Of a DNA stretch of 39,393 nt, positions 7,513-17,100 are shown piece after piece. The notes under the pieces are model-generated. The model did not search any database, had not been told where the DNA came from, and worked only from the letters and a program-made list of their open reading frames with translations. The stretch is from positions 1-39,393 of the forward strand of contig JAPKFB010000047.1 of NCBI GenBank assembly GCA_028821775.1. The letters are read 5' to 3'. The position numbers were made by a program, and so were the translations under genes. Numbering within the stretch: the first letter of the stretch is position 1; each line of letters opens with the position of its first letter. Origin of the DNA: Roseibacillus sp. (GTDB taxonomy: Bacteria > Verrucomicrobiota > Verrucomicrobiia > Verrucomicrobiales > Akkermansiaceae).

Positions 7513-10500
7513 GCACAGACAACGACCACGGCAACGAGGCGGAGAAGCACTCGCACATCGCGATCTGCGGGATTGGATGCATCTTTCCGCAGGCCGATAA
7601 TCTGGAAGCGTACTGGGACAACATCAAGAAGGGGGTCAACTCGATCACGGAGGTCCCCAAGGAAACCCATTGGAGCGCGGACGACTACCTCGATACCGAT
7701 CCCAAGGCGCCGGACATGACCTATGCCGCACGCGGTGGTTTCCTTTCCCCGATTGACTTCAACCCGATGGAATTCGGGATCGCGCCCAAGGATATCGAAG
7801 CAACCGATACCACCCAGATCCTCGGGATGATCGCCGCCAAGGAGGCCCTCGAGGACGCCGGCTATTGGGAAGAAAAACCCTTCGACCGCTCGCGCACCAG
7901 CATCATCCTCGGCGTCACCAGCACCCTCGAACTGGCCATCCCGCTCGGTGCCCGCCTCGGCCATCCCATTTGGCGCAGGGCCCTGAAGGACAGTGGTCTC
8001 GATGAGGAACTCACCCAGGAAGTCGTCGAGCGTATCTCCGATGGTTATGTCGGCTGGCAGGAAAACTCCTTCCCGGGATTGCTCGGCAACGTCGCGGCGG
8101 GACGAATCGCCAATCGCTTCGACTTGGGCGGCACCAATTGCGTGGTCGACGCGGCCTGCGCAAGTTCCCTCAGCGCCCTCCACCTCGCGGCCATGGAACT
8201 CGCCTCCGGCAAAGCGGACATGGTCCTCACGGGCGGCATCGATTCCTTCAATGACATCTTCATGTACATGTGCTTCAGCAAGACCCCGGCGCTCTCTCCG
8301 ACCGGTGAAGCAAAGCCATTCTCCAAGCACGGCGACGGCACGATCCTCGGCGAAGGGCTCGGCATTCTCGTCCTCAAGCGCCTTGAGGACGCCGAACGGG
8401 ATGAGGATCGGATTTACGCGGTCATCAAGGGCATTGGCACTTCCAGCGACGGCAAAGGCAACGCGATCTACGCCCCGAGTGCCAAGGGACAGGTGAAGGC
8501 CCTGCGCCGCGCCTACGAACAGGCCAAGGTCTCTCCCTCCACCGTCGAACTGTTGGAAGGTCACGGCACCGGCACTACCGTCGGCGACGCAACCGAAGTG
8601 CGCGCCCTGAACGAGGTCTACTCCAGTGACCTTCGGCCCCACCCGGGGTCATGGTGTGCGCTGGGATCGGTGAAGTCACAGATTGGTCACACCAAGGCCG
8701 CTTCCGGCGTCGCAGCCCTGATCAAGGCCTCGATGGCCCTTCATCACCGGGTCCTTCCCCCCACCATCAAGGTCACCGAACCGCTGGACGATGCCGCCCC
8801 CGGCAAGTCGCCCTTTTATGTCAACACCGTCAAGCGTCCCTGGGTCACAAACCCCGACCATCCCCGCCGGGCCGCAGTAAGCTCGTTCGGTTTCGGCGGC
8901 AGCAATTTTCATTGCGTGCTGGAAGAAGCCGCCGAGGTCAAGGAATCCGGCTCTCCCGAAATTTCCAATCAAATCATCGCCTTCTCCGGCGCGGACCAGA
9001 ACGCCCTCCTGACCCAGCTCGAGGAAGTTCCCGAGACCGGCAAGTGGAGTGAAGTCCGCGCGTTTGCAGCCCGTTCTCGATCCTCCTTCGACGCGAGTGC
9101 GCCCTGCCGCTTGTTTCTCGTTTGCTCCAACCAATCAGGATCCCTGGCCAAGACCCTGTCCTCAGCAAAACGAAACCTGAGCTCCCATCCGGACCGCCAT
9201 CGTTGGAGCACCCCCGAAGGGGCCATCTTCGGCCGGACCGGTGCGGCGGGCAAACTGGGCGTCCTCTTCCCCGGCCAAGGCTCGCAGTACGTGGGCATGA
9301 TGCGCGATCTCGCCTGCCAGTTCCCTCAGTTCCAAGAGGTCTTTGACAATGCCAACAGCGCCTTCAACGAAGACAGGCCCGAGTCGCTCGCTGATCGTCT
9401 CAGCGACTATATCTATCCCCACCCCGCCTTCGACCAGGAAACCCTCGAACGGCAGGGGCAAGAGTTGAAGCGGTCACAGGTCACGCAACCTGCAATTGGT
9501 GCCGCCTGCCTGGGAGGGCTCAAGGTCCTCAAGTCCTTCGGCCTGCATGCCGAAGTTTTTGGCGGACACAGTTACGGTGAATTGGTCGCCCTCCACGCCG
9601 GCGGGTGCATGGATGAGAGCACCTTCCACAAGCTCTCCAATTTCCGCGGTCGCCTGATGGCCGATGCGAGCGAGGCGGCAAACGCGGGCGGCATGCTGGT
9701 GGCCAAGGCTTCGCTCGGGACCGTGGAGGAATTGCTTTCCAAGGCAGGCGGCGACCTCGTGATCGCCAACCACAATGCGCCCGAGCAGATCGTGCTGGCC
9801 GGCAAGACGGAATCCATCAAAAAGATCTCCGCGCTCCTGACTGAGCGTTCCATCTGGAATCGCCCCTTGCCAGTCTCGGCGGCCTTTCACAGTCCCTTGG
9901 TGGCCAACGCCCGGAAACCATTCGCAGCCGTCCTGGCCAAGGCCGAGATTCAACCCGCCTCCCTTCCAGTTTTTGCCAACACCACCGCGGACCTCTATCC
10001 CGATTCGGCGGAGGAACTTCGGACCTTGCTCGCCGAGCAGTTGGCCCATCCGGTGCGCTTTGTTGAGCAGATCCAGGCCATGTATCAAAATGGCGTCCGC
10101 ACCTTTGTCGAAGTCGGCCCCGGAAACGTCTTGTCCGGTCTGGTGAAAGCGATCCTGAAGGACGAGGACGCGACTGTTGTTTCACTGGATGCCACCAAGG
10201 GACAGGCCGACGGCATGCGGGATCTGGCCTTGACCCTATGTGAAATCGCCGCCTCGGGCCACGCCATCAATCTCCAACTCTGGGACGAAGAGTTCAGCAA
10301 GTCCCCGGCGCACGATCGAGTGGAATCGTCCAAGTTGAAAATCTCGATCTGCGGCGCCAACCAACGGATTGAAAAACCAACCCGTCCCCCTTCCCCACCG
10401 CGACCAAGAATCGAGAGTGGAACCGCCCGCCCGCACCCTGCGACACCGGCGTCTCCCTCCGCGGAGTTGCCCCCCCTGGCTCAACCAATGATGCGCAGGA

Positions 10501-13500
10501 CGCCCACCCCGACTCCTGCGCAGACCACTCCGCATGAACTGGATGCCGCCCTGCAATCTTCGCGCGATGGCTTGGTCGCCCTCCTGAAACTCCAGGAACA
10601 AACCGCCGATCTTCATCGCAAGTTTCTCGAGGGGCAGGACATCGCCTTGCAGACCTTCCTCGCCCTGACGGAGCAGCAGAAAGCCATGCCGGGGGTCCAG
10701 ATTGCTGCGCCCCGACCTGCCGCCGTCCCACCCCATTTCGTCACGAGCCCCGCCCCGGAGATCCCGACTTCTCCCGAAGCACGATCAGTCCCCGTGATGG
10801 TCGAATCCACGCCCGTGCCCGTCGCGCCCGAGCCAAAGGACTCCAGCCCCAATCAGTCCGAAGTCGCAAGGGTCTTGCTTCAAATCGTGGCCGAAAAAAC
10901 CGGCTATCCGACCGAGATGCTCAATCTCGAGATGGGACTCGATTCTGACCTCGGAATCGACTCCATCAAGCGCGTCGAAATTATGTCCGCCCTCCAGGGC
11001 AGCCTGCCGGACGCTCCAGAAATCAAGCCCGAGCAATTGGGATCCCTGCAAACCTTGCAAGAGGTCGTCGATTTCCTGAGCCCGTCCTCCGGGACGGAGT
11101 CCGGCCCGCAACCTGACGCCGCCTCCTCTCTCTCAGGGGACCAGGTCGCGCCCGTCCTGCTGAAAATCGTGGCCGAGAAGACCGGCTATCCCACCGAGAT
11201 GCTCAGCCTCGAGATGGGGCTCGATTCCGACCTCGGGATCGACTCCATCAAGCGGGTCGAAATCATGTCCGCGCTGCAGAGCAGACTTCCGGAAGCACCG
11301 GAAATCAAGCCCGAGCAACTTGGGTCCCTGCAAACCTTGCAACAAGTCGTCGACTACCTGAGCGCCTCCCCCGTGAGCGCGCCCGCCACCCCGCAACCCA
11401 CGCCTTCCCCCTCTCTTTCGGCCGACCACGTCGCGCCCGTCCTCCTGGAAATCGTGGCCGAGAAGACCGGCTATCCCACCGAGATGCTCAATCTCGAAAT
11501 GGGACTCGATTCCGACCTTGGAATCGATTCCATCAAGCGCGTCGAAATCATGTCTGCGCTCCAGACCGCCATGAGCGAGTTGCCGGAGATCAAACCTGAA
11601 AACCTTGCCACCTTCCAGACTCTTCAGGATGTCGTTCAGTTCCTTTGCGTCAGCAGTTCCGCAACGGAAGAAGCCCCGCCCTCACCAGCACCCGCCCCTC
11701 AAGCTGCAGCGGAATGTGCAGATCCCAATCAGGTCCTCGATCGTCTGGTCGTGAAATCGACCGAACTCCACGGCAAGCAGAGTCACGAAACAATCACGAT
11801 CGAACAAGGGGCGCCAATCTGGTTGGTCGATGACAACACCGCCCTCGCCAGACAAATCGAAGCGCAACTCAAATCCCTCGACTATCGAGTGGTCCGGGAA
11901 CCCCTGGCCGACCTGCACAAGCGAGCCCTGCCCGATCGACTGGGTGCCCTGATCATTCTCCCAGCCGCCGAGGGATCACAGGACGATCTCCTCCCCAATT
12001 CGTTTGGGTTGATTCAGCATGCCGGACCGGCTCTGCGCCGGACCGGCAAAACCGCCGATGCAGTCCTGGTCACGGTTTCACGCTTGGACGGCCGCTTCGG
12101 CCTGCAGGGATTAAACGGGAACAGCAATCCCATCAGCGGTGGACTCGCGGGGCTGACCAAGACCGTCAAACATGAGTGGCCCGAAGTCCATTGCAGGGCG
12201 ATCGATCTCGACGCCGAGTCGGATGACACCACCAAGGCAGCCCGCTCGATCGTCAGGGAGATGTTCACCAAGGGGCCCGTGGAAATCGGTTTGACCGACC
12301 AGTCCAGGTGCATCGTCGAATTGCAATCCATCCCCTTCAAGGCCGAAGCCACAATCCTCCCCCTCGCAATGGGAGACGTCGTGATCGTCTCGGGCGGTGG
12401 CCGCGGCGTGACCGCAGAAACCGCCATTGCACTCGCCAAGGCCAGCAATCCAACCTTGGTCATCCTCGGTCGCAGCCCGGCCCCGGAACAGGAGCCTTCT
12501 TGGCTGCTCTCACTTACTGAGACCGCGGCCATCAAGCGCGCAATCCACGCCCACACAGGGGAACAGCCCACCATCAGGGAGGTCGAAACCCACTACCGGC
12601 GCTGGATGGGCAATCGTGAGATCACCGCCAATCTGCAGCGCATGGAGGATGCCGGTGCCAAAGTCGTCTATCGTTCGATCGATATCCGCGATGAGGAGGC
12701 AATGGGTTCCTTGCTCGCCGAGCTCCGCAACGAGCTGGGCCCGATCCGTGGGTTGATCCACGGCGCGGGAGTCCTCGCGGATCGCAAGATCGAAGACAAG
12801 ACCAACGAACAATTCAAGCAGGTGTATTCGACCAAGGTGGACGGCCTGCAAGCACTCCTCCTCGGAGCTCAGGACGACGACCTGAAGATCATTGCCTTGT
12901 TTTCCTCCTTCACTGGCCGCTATGGCCGCACCGGGCAGGTGGATTACGCCGCCGCTAATGAGGTCTTGAACAAGCTCGCTCAGTGCGAGTCGCAACGGCG
13001 GCCCAACTGCCGCGTGGTTTCCATCAATTGGGGGCCGTGGAACGGAGGCATGGTCAACCCCGGTTTGAAGACCCTCTTCGAACAGGAAGGGGTCGGGCTG
13101 ATCGAGCCCCAGGCCGGAGCCGATCATCTCGTCCGCGAACTTTCAATCGCCGCCAACGGACCCGTCGAAGTGGTGGTGATCGCCCCCGCCGCCGGCTTGG
13201 GCAACAGGACCAAGGGCGCTTCCGAAGCGATCAAGGAGGATCCGGAACCGCAGTCCCTCGACGGTGAGCCCGCATTTGAAACCACCGTTTCGGTGAAACG
13301 CTTTCCCCTCCTGCGCTCCCATGTCCTCAATGGAAAGGCCGTCGTTCCCGTCGCGCTGATGGTGGAGTGGATGGCACATGGCGCCATGCACGGACACCCC
13401 GGACTGGTGCTCAATGGAGTGGACAATTTCTCCGTCCTGAAAGGGATCATTCTCAAGGAAGAGGAACACGTCTGCGTCTCGGTCAACGTCTTGCCACCAA

Positions 13501-14126
13501 GCAAGACCGAGACTGGCCTGCTCGTTCCCGTCCAACTGGTGAGCCGACATGACGGCAAGAGCCGCATCCACGCTCGAGCGGAAATTCAACTTGGCAACAT
13601 GGTCCTCGAACCGGCCACTCCCGAGATCACTCACTCCTTCAAACCTGATGGACGCACGCGCAAGGAAATCTACGCTCCCGAGTTTCTCTTCCACGGATCA
13701 AAATTGGAAGGCCTGGAGCAGATCGACGAAAGCGATGCCAAAGGAATTGCGGCCACCGTTTCTCCAGCCCCCAAGCCCTCCAGCTGGATCAACGAACCTC
13801 TGCGGCAAACCTGGATCACGGAGCCCATGATGCTCGATTGCTCATTCCAGATGATGATCCTGTGGAGCCTGAAACATCAGGGCGCCCATTCGTTGCCGAC
13901 CGGCATCACGAAATTTCGTCAATACGTGCGGCGCTTTCCAAAGGACGCGATGACAGTCCGCATTCAAATTTCCTCCATCGCACAACAGCTTGTTCGCGCA
14001 AACATGGAGTGCCTCGACAGCAACGGCAAACTACTCGCCGCTCTGGAAGGATACGAGTGCGTCCTCGATCCGTCCTTGAAAGCCGCCTTCGCCAACAATG
14101 AATTGGCACAACTGCAGCAGACATGA
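7509..14126 (+). CDS. pfaA: PfaA-type polyunsaturated lipid synthase (KS-AT-3xACP-KR-PS-DH)
   Basis: This is a 2205-aa iterative type I synthase. The ketosynthase has Cys217 in 'DAACASSL', His352 in 'EGHGTGT' and His394 in 'IGHTKAASG'. The malonyl-type acyltransferase starts near 586 with 'LFPGQGSQYVGMM' and has Ser688 in 'GHSYGE'. A Pro-rich linker leads to a helical segment (about 1010-1060, 'TADLHRKFLEGQD'). Three acyl carrier domains follow, with 'LGIDSIKR' phosphopantetheine serines at 1152, 1246 and 1341. A ketoreductase follows with 'SGGGRGVTAE' near 1625 and Tyr1813 in 'DYAAAN'. A hot-dog PS-DH domain ends the protein with 'HVLNGKAVVP', His1938. ATG 7509 overlaps the pfaD stop. It builds the chain from malonyl units, working with PfaC and PfaD. 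Serines need phosphopantetheine, but no PPTase gene lies in the window. Confidence 0.96.
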   Translation: MSTDNDHGNEAEKHSHIAICGIGCIFPQADNLEAYWDNIKKGVNSITEVPKETHWSADDYLDTDPKAPDMTYAARGGFLSPIDFNPMEFGIAPKDIEATDTTQILGMIAAKEALEDAGYWEEKPFDRSRTSIILGVTSTLELAIPLGARLGHPIWRRALKDSGLDEELTQEVVERISDGYVGWQENSFPGLLGNVAAGRIANRFDLGGTNCVVDAACASSLSALHLAAMELASGKADMVLTGGIDSFNDIFMYMCFSKTPALSPTGEAKPFSKHGDGTILGEGLGILVLKRLEDAERDEDRIYAVIKGIGTSSDGKGNAIYAPSAKGQVKALRRAYEQAKVSPSTVELLEGHGTGTTVGDATEVRALNEVYSSDLRPHPGSWCALGSVKSQIGHTKAASGVAALIKASMALHHRVLPPTIKVTEPLDDAAPGKSPFYVNTVKRPWVTNPDHPRRAAVSSFGFGGSNFHCVLEEAAEVKESGSPEISNQIIAFSGADQNALLTQLEEVPETGKWSEVRAFAARSRSSFDASAPCRLFLVCSNQSGSLAKTLSSAKRNLSSHPDRHRWSTPEGAIFGRTGAAGKLGVLFPGQGSQYVGMMRDLACQFPQFQEVFDNANSAFNEDRPESLADRLSDYIYPHPAFDQETLERQGQELKRSQVTQPAIGAACLGGLKVLKSFGLHAEVFGGHSYGELVALHAGGCMDESTFHKLSNFRGRLMADASEAANAGGMLVAKASLGTVEELLSKAGGDLVIANHNAPEQIVLAGKTESIKKISALLTERSIWNRPLPVSAAFHSPLVANARKPFAAVLAKAEIQPASLPVFANTTADLYPDSAEELRTLLAEQLAHPVRFVEQIQAMYQNGVRTFVEVGPGNVLSGLVKAILKDEDATVVSLDATKGQADGMRDLALTLCEIAASGHAINLQLWDEEFSKSPAHDRVESSKLKISICGANQRIEKPTRPPSPPRPRIESGTARPHPATPASPSAELPPLAQPMMRRTPTPTPAQTTPHELDAALQSSRDGLVALLKLQEQTADLHRKFLEGQDIALQTFLALTEQQKAMPGVQIAAPRPAAVPPHFVTSPAPEIPTSPEARSVPVMVESTPVPVAPEPKDSSPNQSEVARVLLQIVAEKTGYPTEMLNLEMGLDSDLGIDSIKRVEIMSALQGSLPDAPEIKPEQLGSLQTLQEVVDFLSPSSGTESGPQPDAASSLSGDQVAPVLLKIVAEKTGYPTEMLSLEMGLDSDLGIDSIKRVEIMSALQSRLPEAPEIKPEQLGSLQTLQQVVDYLSASPVSAPATPQPTPSPSLSADHVAPVLLEIVAEKTGYPTEMLNLEMGLDSDLGIDSIKRVEIMSALQTAMSELPEIKPENLATFQTLQDVVQFLCVSSSATEEAPPSPAPAPQAAAECADPNQVLDRLVVKSTELHGKQSHETITIEQGAPIWLVDDNTALARQIEAQLKSLDYRVVREPLADLHKRALPDRLGALIILPAAEGSQDDLLPNSFGLIQHAGPALRRTGKTADAVLVTVSRLDGRFGLQGLNGNSNPISGGLAGLTKTVKHEWPEVHCRAIDLDAESDDTTKAARSIVREMFTKGPVEIGLTDQSRCIVELQSIPFKAEATILPLAMGDVVIVSGGGRGVTAETAIALAKASNPTLVILGRSPAPEQEPSWLLSLTETAAIKRAIHAHTGEQPTIREVETHYRRWMGNREITANLQRMEDAGAKVVYRSIDIRDEEAMGSLLAELRNELGPIRGLIHGAGVLADRKIEDKTNEQFKQVYSTKVDGLQALLLGAQDDDLKIIALFSSFTGRYGRTGQVDYAAANEVLNKLAQCESQRRPNCRVVSINWGPWNGGMVNPGLKTLFEQEGVGLIEPQAGADHLVRELSIAANGPVEVVVIAPAAGLGNRTKGASEAIKEDPEPQSLDGEPAFETTVSVKRFPLLRSHVLNGKAVVPVALMVEWMAHGAMHGHPGLVLNGVDNFSVLKGIILKEEEHVCVSVNVLPPSKTETGLLVPVQLVSRHDGKSRIHARAEIQLGNMVLEPATPEITHSFKPDGRTRKEIYAPEFLFHGSKLEGLEQIDESDAKGIAATVSPAPKPSSWINEPLRQTWITEPMMLDCSFQMMILWSLKHQGAHSLPTGITKFRQYVRRFPKDAMTVRIQISSIAQQLVRANMECLDSNGKLLAALEGYECVLDPSLKAAFANNELAQLQQT
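10862..11645 (+). repeat. Three tandem acyl carrier protein repeats inside pfaA
   Basis: Three near-identical segments of about 280-285 bases follow one another. Each encodes 'VAEKTGYPTEMLxLEMGLDSDLGIDSIKRVEIMSAL' in short-diverged copies and ends in 'EIKPExL...FQTLQ/LQTLQ...VVDFL'. The attachment serines (codons at 10962, 11244 and 11529) are 94 and 95 residues apart. Copies 1 and 2 are most alike, including 'IKPEQLGSLQTLQ'; copy 3 differs ('IKPENLATFQTLQ'). Short Pro/Ala/Ser linkers separate them. The number of ACPs in PUFA synthases varies and is known to scale output. Confidence 0.92.
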
Positions 14127-17100
14127 TGAAGTTCGAATCCATCGCCATCGTGGGCGTTGGCGGAGTGTTTCCAAAGGCCTCTAACCTGAGTCAATACTGG
14201 GAACTCATCGACCACGGAGTGGACACCTCGTCGGTGGTGCCCGCCGGCCGTTGGGCCCTCGCTCCGGAAGACGTCGTGGACCCCTCGGGCATCATGCCCG
14301 ACAAGGTCTATACCGATCGCGGATGCTTCATCCAGGATCTCAACCTCAACCTCGATGGCCTGGCAATCTCGCGCGAATTCGTCCATGAACTTGATGAAGT
14401 CTACCGCGTCCTGCTCTACGCCGGACGACAGGCTTGGCTCGACACCCAAAGCCACGAGACCATCGATCGCCATCGAACCGGAGTCATCGTGGGCAATATC
14501 GCCCTCCCCACCAATGGCGCTTCCGCTCTCTGCGAAGAAGTCTTCGAGACCGAATTTGAAGAGCAAATCCTTGGATCGCGCGCCCGTCCTTCAAAGCGCG
14601 CCACCGAACCGCTGAATCGTTACGTCACCGGACTCCCCGCCGGCATCCTCGCCCGAGCCCTGGGCCTGGGATGCGGCAGTTATACCCTCGATGCCGCATG
14701 CGCATCGTCACTCTATGCCATCAAGTTGGCCGCCGACGAACTACGGAGTGGACGGACGGACGTCATGCTCAGCGGCGGACTCTCCCGTCCCGACTGCCTC
14801 TATACCCAGATGGGGTTTTCGCAACTGCGCGCCCTTTCCAAGTCAGGACAATGCACCCCCTTTGACCAGAGTGCGGACGGACTCATTGTCGGCGAAGGGG
14901 CCGGCCTGGTGGTAATGAAGCGTCTCCCCGACGCCTTGCGCGACGGCGATCACATCTACGCCACGATCGAGGGCATCGGTCTTTCCAACGACATTGAAGG
15001 CAACATCCTTGCCCCGAGCAGCGAAGGACAAATACGCGCCATGCGCATGGCCTATGAATCTGCCGGCTGGAATCCAAATCAAGTCGACCTGATCGAATGC
15101 CATGCCACCGGCACCCCCATCGGCGATGCGGTGGAGTTCAACAGCTTGAAGGAACTCTGGAGCAGTCTCGAATGGGACTCCGGTCAGTGTGTCCTCGGTG
15201 CAGCCAAGTCCAACGTGGGGCACTTGCTCACCGGCGCCGGCGGGGCCGGTCTGATCAAGACCCTGCTGGCGATGAAGCACGGCACCCTTCCGCCCATTGC
15301 CAATTTCTCGGAGGCCGGCGGTGAGATTGATCTGGTCGAAAGCCCGTTCTCCGTCCTCACCCAATCGAGGGCCTGGCAACGGCGCTCGCCCGACACCCCC
15401 CGCCGGGCTGCGGTGAGTGCCTTCGGATTCGGGGGGATCAACGCCCATGTCCTGGTCGAAGAGTGGCGAGAAGAGGCGCCCCGGGCAGTTTCACGACCAA
15501 AGAACCCGCCGGAAAACACAATCAGCAAAGTGGCGATCGTGGCGATCGATGCTGCTTTTGGCGAGTGGGACACCCTCACTGCATTCCAGGAGCGCGTCTT
15601 CGGAAAACGTGAAGGCACGGCGGAACCGAGTCGCAACTGGTGGAAGATCCCACAGTCCAAATGGTTCAAGAATTCCGACCTGGGGGAGCATCCTTTCTCG
15701 GGCTACTACCTCTCCGACCTGAAGGTCCCCATCAATCAGTTTCGCATTCCGCCCAAGGAACTGGAGGAAATGCTACCTCAACAATTGCTCATGTTGAAGG
15801 TGGCCGCCGGCGCGCTCGACGACCTGCAATCGGATACCCGAGAGCCCAATCGAACAGGGGTCTTCATCGGAATCGGGCTTGATCTCAATGCCACTCACTT
15901 TCACTTCCGCTGGTCTCTCCTGAACAAGGCTCGCCAATGGAACGAGGAACTTGAGCTCAATCTCAACGAGGAAGAGCTCTCGGACTGGGTTGACACCTTG
16001 CGCAACGCCGCCGGACCGGCCTTGAATGCCAATCGCACCATGGGCGCCCTCGGCGGGATCGTCGCCAGCAGACTCGCCCGCGAATTTCGCATCGGGGGAC
16101 CCTCCCACACCCTGCAAGGAGAGGAGGCTTCCGGCATCCGCGCGTTGGAGGCCGGCGTGCGCGCCTTGCAGAACAAGGAGCTCGATCATGCCTTGGTCGG
16201 TGCCGTCGATCTCGCGGGTGAGATTCGTTCCGTTTTGGGTGCCCATGGCCGTCGTCCCTATGCCAACTCCGAGAAAATTGTTCCTTTCAGCAGAGACAGC
16301 GCAGGAACCATTCCCGGCGAGGGCGCCGTCGCGCTGGTCCTGAAACGGGTCGAGGACGCCATCGCGGATGGCGATCGCATTTACAGCGTCATCGAGGGAA
16401 TCGGCAGCGCAGTGGGAGGAGAGTGCGAGGCGGTTCATCCACGCGAGCAAACCTATCTCGACGCCTTGGATCGGGCCTACCAGGAAGCCGAAATCGACCC
16501 GGCCTCGGTGAGTTACATCGAAGCTCACGGCAGTGGTAACGAGCAGGAAGACAAGGTCGAGGCCAGCGCCCTCAAGAGCTTTTTCAAGCGAGACCATCAC
16601 GAACGTCCCATTCGGGTCAGCAGTTGCATGGGGTTCATCGGTCACACTGGGGCAGCCTCTGGCCTCGCTTCCATCGCGAAGGCATGCCTGAGTCTCTATC
16701 AGGAAGTGATCCCCGGCATTCCCGGCCACGACCGGGCGCAGTCTCACTTTGACTCCACCGCTTCCCTGGCCTCGTCACCGCGAGCCCAATATTGGCTCCG
16801 CGACCGCAAGAGCAACCTGCGCCGCGCGGGCGTGAGTTCATTCAGCGTGGATGGCAATTGCACTCACGTTGTCCTCCACGCCTACGAGAACCCATCAAAC
16901 CCGGAAGTCCAGCGCGAGAAATCCCGGCCCCTTGGCTCCATTCCGGGCGCTCTCTTTGTCGTGGCCGGAGAGAACGCCGCAAGGATTGAGGAACAATTGG
17001 ACCTCCTCGCGGAGCGTGCCGAAAAGTGCCGGGGAATGGGGATTGAGACCTTCGCACGCGAATGGCGCCAATCCCAGAATCACTCCAATAGCGGCGGCAA

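Noticed and set aside
7506..8642. Long minus-strand open frame (378 codons) opposite the pfaA ketosynthase, and similar ones opposite pfaC (15773-16747, 19979-20917) and oleC (23473-24669)
   Set aside because: All are antisense shadows of genes with conserved active-site motifs on the plus strand; none shows a recognisable domain.
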